DNA from: a virus
IMG/VR virus record: IMGVR_UViG_3300008997_002311
Location: 62,001-126,000 of that record
DNA length: 64,000 nt
Reading direction: 5' to 3' (one strand)
The position numbers and the translations under genes were made by a program. Under the pieces are notes generated by a model. It was not told the DNA's origin, ran no database searches, and saw nothing but the letters and a program-made list of their open reading frames with translations. This document shows positions 61,384-64,000 of this stretch, in pieces. Within the stretch, counting starts at the first letter, position 1, and every line of letters starts with the position of its first letter.

Positions 61384-61661
61384 ATATTCTTGACGAAGCT
61401 AACAAAATTATTAACGAAAGATCTGAAGAAAAAGAAAGACAATATGGCCCGATGGGCGAAGGCTTAGAGCGCGCTGCAATGATTGCTTCTGGGATGACTG
61501 GAAAAGATTTTACTGCCGACGATATTTTTGCTGCTTTAGTAGCTCTTAAGTTTTCGAGGCACTCATACAATTATAAAGAAGATAATTTTTTAGATGCCGC
61601 AGCTTATCTGGGCGCGTGGAATAACTACATTCAAAAGGGTTTGAAAAATGAAAATAAGTAA
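61380..61661 (+). CDS. DUF6378/MazG-like small helical protein
   Basis: A 93-residue protein: LDEANKIINERSEEKERQYG at the start, then TADDIFAALVALKFSRHSYN and DNFLDAAAYLGAWNNYI. This pattern of a helical bundle with acidic residues occurs in phage proteins named DUF6378, compared with nucleotide pyrophosphohydrolases (MazG). It lies between a hydroxymethylase-like gene and dUTPase, where dNTP housekeeping makes sense. Starts in an ATGA overlap; metal-binding residues are not proven. Confidence 0.65.
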   Translation: MNILDEANKIINERSEEKERQYGPMGEGLERAAMIASGMTGKDFTADDIFAALVALKFSRHSYNYKEDNFLDAAAYLGAWNNYIQKGLKNENK

Positions 61662-62082
61662 AGTAAGAAGTGTTAAAACTCCAACTCGAGGAACTCCTGA
61701 ATCTGCAGGCATAGATTTTTATGTTCCGCAAGGAATGGTTGTTAGCTTACCTCCGGGTTATTCTTGTTTGATGCCAAGCGGAATAAAGGCTAATGTTCCA
61801 GCAGGCCATGCTTTAATTGCATTTAACAAGAGTGGCGTAGCTGTAAAAAAGAATCTCCACGTCGGCGCATGCGTTGTTGATGAAGATTATCAAGGAGAGA
61901 TCCATATTAACTTGATCAATGTTGGCAGAGAAACAGTGAAAATTTCTTCTGGAGAAAAAATTATACAATTTGTTTTACTTCCAGTATTTTATGACACAAT
62001 TGAAGAAGTAGAACTAGAAAATCTTTATGAACAACAAACCCAGCGCGGCGAAGGCGGATTTGGAAGTACGGGAGTTGAGTGA
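61648..62082 (+). CDS. dut: dUTP diphosphatase
   Basis: Hydrolyses dUTP to dUMP, keeping uracil out of DNA and feeding ThyX. The 144-residue trimeric-type dUTPase shows the five motifs: ESAGIDFYVP (I), NKSGVAVKK (II), VGACVVDEDYQGEIHINLIN (III), GEKIIQFVLLP (IV) and the C-terminal RGEGGFGSTG (V). It overlaps the preceding gene by 14 nt, and its TGA overlaps the next ATG by one base. Confidence 0.95.
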   Translation: MKISKVRSVKTPTRGTPESAGIDFYVPQGMVVSLPPGYSCLMPSGIKANVPAGHALIAFNKSGVAVKKNLHVGACVVDEDYQGEIHINLINVGRETVKISSGEKIIQFVLLPVFYDTIEEVELENLYEQQTQRGEGGFGSTGVE

Positions 62083-63137
62083 TGAATTATTTTGTAGATT
62101 ATGAATTACCAAAAAGTTGCAAAATCGGTATTGATGGATTAGAGCGCAATATTCCAACTCGTAAACATAGTCACAACGCGGCTTGGGTTCATTTGTATAA
62201 AAACATGCTTCAATCTGCCGGCTGGGAAGACGTTCACGTCTTGGGAAATCATGATACTTACGAAGGCTATGAAGCCATGATTTTTTATCCTGGAATTGCT
62301 TATTCGGGAGCCATTAATTTCTTTTTTGGAGTGGATGATAATGTCGTTAGAAGATTTTCTAGAGTTCAAGACTTTGAAGGCCCGACATTTATTTTAAATC
62401 ATGAAATGCCCCTTATCGGAAACACGATCAAAGGAAGACTTCATAATAAATCTACTAGTAGTCGAGTTGGAAACCTTAAGCTAGACTTGTTAGACGATAT
62501 CTGCAAGTCTACTCGTAGAATCGACTATGTAGAAAGATCGAAAAAACTTTGTTTTGGAGACAGCCACTGCTTCTCAACTTATGCCCCCGGGTATTCTGTT
62601 TGTCGAAACGATGGTCTTACACTTTTTTCTACTTTACGAAATGGAGTGAAGCAAACCATTGAAGAAAAATCGGGTATGATGACTAAAGATTTAACTCATC
62701 TTACGTTTTATATGGGTAATATTGATATTCGACATCACCTCATGAGACAAGAAAACCCTTTTGAAAAAGCCCATGCAATGGGAATAGAATTGGGATACCA
62801 GCTTAAATCTTTAGGCATTCCAAACATAGAAATTGTTCACGTTCTTCCAATTGAAAATATTTCTCGAAAACTTCCAAAAACTGGCTACTATAAGAAGACT
62901 CCATATTTTGGAACTTGGGAAGAAAGAACCAAACTAGTCAATACATTTAACAACGCTGTGGATAAAATTTGTATAGAAAACAAATGGAATACTTTCCATT
63001 GGCCCGAAGAGTTTTTAAATGATTCTAAAGAGTTGGATTTTGAATATATGGAGCGTCCAAAAAGTGTTCATTTAAGCCCAGTTTCTTATAGGTGGGATCT
63101 TTTTGAAAATAAATTAAATAGCTTGCATAGTAGCTAA
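62082..63137 (+). CDS. SGNH-hydrolase-like protein of unknown substrate
   Basis: A 351-residue protein. Three blocks recall SGNH/GDSL hydrolases in order: GDSHCFSTY (Ser block), YMGNIDIRHHLMR (GxxD/N block) and SVHLSPVSYRWD with a late His. The Asp two or three residues before that His is not evident. An N-terminal segment (1-150) has AAWVHLYKNMLQSAGWEDVH and DFEGPTFILNHEMP and no known motif. Acting on a glycan or small ester is possible. Starts one base before the dUTPase stop ends; a GTG three bases upstream is in frame. Confidence 0.6.
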   Translation: MNYFVDYELPKSCKIGIDGLERNIPTRKHSHNAAWVHLYKNMLQSAGWEDVHVLGNHDTYEGYEAMIFYPGIAYSGAINFFFGVDDNVVRRFSRVQDFEGPTFILNHEMPLIGNTIKGRLHNKSTSSRVGNLKLDLLDDICKSTRRIDYVERSKKLCFGDSHCFSTYAPGYSVCRNDGLTLFSTLRNGVKQTIEEKSGMMTKDLTHLTFYMGNIDIRHHLMRQENPFEKAHAMGIELGYQLKSLGIPNIEIVHVLPIENISRKLPKTGYYKKTPYFGTWEERTKLVNTFNNAVDKICIENKWNTFHWPEEFLNDSKELDFEYMERPKSVHLSPVSYRWDLFENKLNSLHSS

Positions 63138-63151
63138 AAATGGAGAAAAAT

Positions 63152-64000
63152 ATGCCAAAAAATAAATCAATTCGAGTTGCAATTGTCGGTGTCGGAAATT
63201 GCGCTAATTCTTTCTATCAAGGATTAACATATTATGCTGGATACACCGAAGGCCAAGAGCGCGACGGCGTTATGAAGAGCCGAATCGGAGGATATTCAGT
63301 AGCTGACCTCGATGTTGTAGCTGCGTTTGATATAGACAAAAGAAAAGTCGGCAAGTGTTTTAGAGAAGCTATGTGGGCTAAACCAAACTGTACTCCAGAA
63401 TATGAACCTAATGTTCCCGATGGTCCAATAGTTCAGATGGGCCCAGTGTTAGATGGGGTACCGTCTTTGATGAAATCTTATCCAGACGATGAAGCTTTTA
63501 GACCAGCTGATTTAGAGCCCGTAGATGTGGCTCAGATATTAACAGACTTAAAGGTGGATATTCTAATCAACTATCTACCAGTGGGTTCTCAGAAGGCTAC
63601 TGAGTGGTATGCAGAACAGTGTCTAAAGACGGGAGTTTCTCTTCTTAACTGTATTCCAGTCTTTATTGCTTCTAATCCAATTTGGGAACAGAAGTTTATT
63701 GATGCTGGAATTCCTTTGGTTGGGGACGATATGAAATCTCAGTTTGGGGCGTCTATTTTATCTCAAATGCTGCAAGAATTAGCTTTCGCCCGAGGACTAA
63801 ATGTGAATGCTCATATTCAGCGTAATGTTGGTGGAAATACTGATTTCTTGAATATGGTCGATCAATCTAGGTTAAAGTATAAAAAGGTTTCTAAGGAAAA
63901 TGTAATTCGATCTCAGCATGTTATCAGGGGAGTTGATCCAGAAGAATCATTCTTACATGCTGGCCCTTCAGAATATATTCGTTTTTATGGAGATAACAAG
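63152..64000 (+). CDS. myo-Inositol-1-phosphate synthase (3' partial)
   Basis: NAD-dependent enzyme that turns glucose 6-phosphate into inositol 1-phosphate. The frame is open from ATG 63152 to the window end (283 residues; bacterial and archaeal enzymes are about 360-390, so roughly three quarters are visible). The Rossmann motif VAIVGVGNCANSF is at 9-21, INYLPVGS at 139-146, GDDMKSQFGAS at 191-201, and the catalytic NVGGNTDFLNM at 225-235 followed by KVSKENVI, all typical of the actinobacterial/archaeal type. AGGAG-like TGGAG precedes the start. It is an auxiliary metabolic gene. Confidence 0.9.
   Translation, partial: MPKNKSIRVAIVGVGNCANSFYQGLTYYAGYTEGQERDGVMKSRIGGYSVADLDVVAAFDIDKRKVGKCFREAMWAKPNCTPEYEPNVPDGPIVQMGPVLDGVPSLMKSYPDDEAFRPADLEPVDVAQILTDLKVDILINYLPVGSQKATEWYAEQCLKTGVSLLNCIPVFIASNPIWEQKFIDAGIPLVGDDMKSQFGASILSQMLQELAFARGLNVNAHIQRNVGGNTDFLNMVDQSRLKYKKVSKENVIRSQHVIRGVDPEESFLHAGPSEYIRFYGDNK

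Noticed and set aside
1-64000. CRISPR arrays, tRNA genes, insertion sequences, integrase or lysogeny genes
   Set aside because: None seen. Intergenic gaps are below 150 nt, no repeat-spacer pattern or cloverleaf was found, and no transposase or integrase motif appears in any supported frame.

Overview
The window is a 64 kb piece of the genome of a large tailed phage (Caudoviricetes) with a contractile, T4-type virion. The evidence is the ordered head and tail set: large terminase, portal, U9/S78-type prohead protease, scaffold, HK97-fold major capsid, neck proteins, tail sheath, tail tube, gp26-like chaperone, a 1585-residue tape measure and a LysM baseplate protein. Beside it lies a phage-encoded replication and nucleotide module. 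Genes are densely packed, mostly overlapping or 0-60 nt apart, AT-rich, and all but one are on the + strand. No integrase, tRNA, CRISPR array or insertion sequence was seen. The size and content fit a jumbo or near-jumbo myovirus of which only part is shown; the sequence does not identify the host.

Layout. (1) 1-2206: the 3' end of a gp46/SbcC-type recombination ATPase and two small genes. (2) 2223-15387: DNA packaging and head genes, ending in two tandem major capsid paralogues and a strong terminator. (3) 15498-27520: neck and tail completion proteins, two tandem sheath paralogues, the tube protein, and a chaperone locus with a likely translational frameshift. (4) 27607-39383: tape measure and baseplate/hub-like proteins. 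(5) 39428-46521: a stand-alone family A polymerase domain, then ssDNA-binding protein, RecA-like recombinase, 5' nuclease and DnaB-type helicase. (6) 46514-56849: class II ribonucleotide reductase, ClpP-like protease, amidase endolysin, thioesterase, ThyX, small genes, sulfotransferase, Fpg/Nei glycosylase, J-domain protein and a reverse-strand HAD phosphatase. (7) 56903-64000: a bacterial-type DnaE polymerase, a ThyA-fold enzyme with the dCMP-specificity residue, a small helical protein, dUTPase, an SGNH-like protein and the start of a myo-inositol-1-phosphate synthase.

How the genes fit together. The replication proteins mix T4-like parts (SSB, RecA/UvsX, helicase, 5' nuclease, gp46) with a family C polymerase of bacterial type. 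RNR, ThyX, dUTPase and the putative dCMP hydroxymethylase supply dNTPs and suggest modified cytosine in the phage DNA. Four scattered small proteins share an N-terminal helix ending in an (I/L)xE motif, the cleavage motif of T4 prohead proteases; I infer that these are capsid-targeting sequences of internal head proteins. A TATTTAT motif recurs 15-45 nt upstream of structural and other gene starts, including the one reverse-strand gene, and probably marks late promoters. Several genes have RNA hairpins directly over or before the ribosome-binding site.
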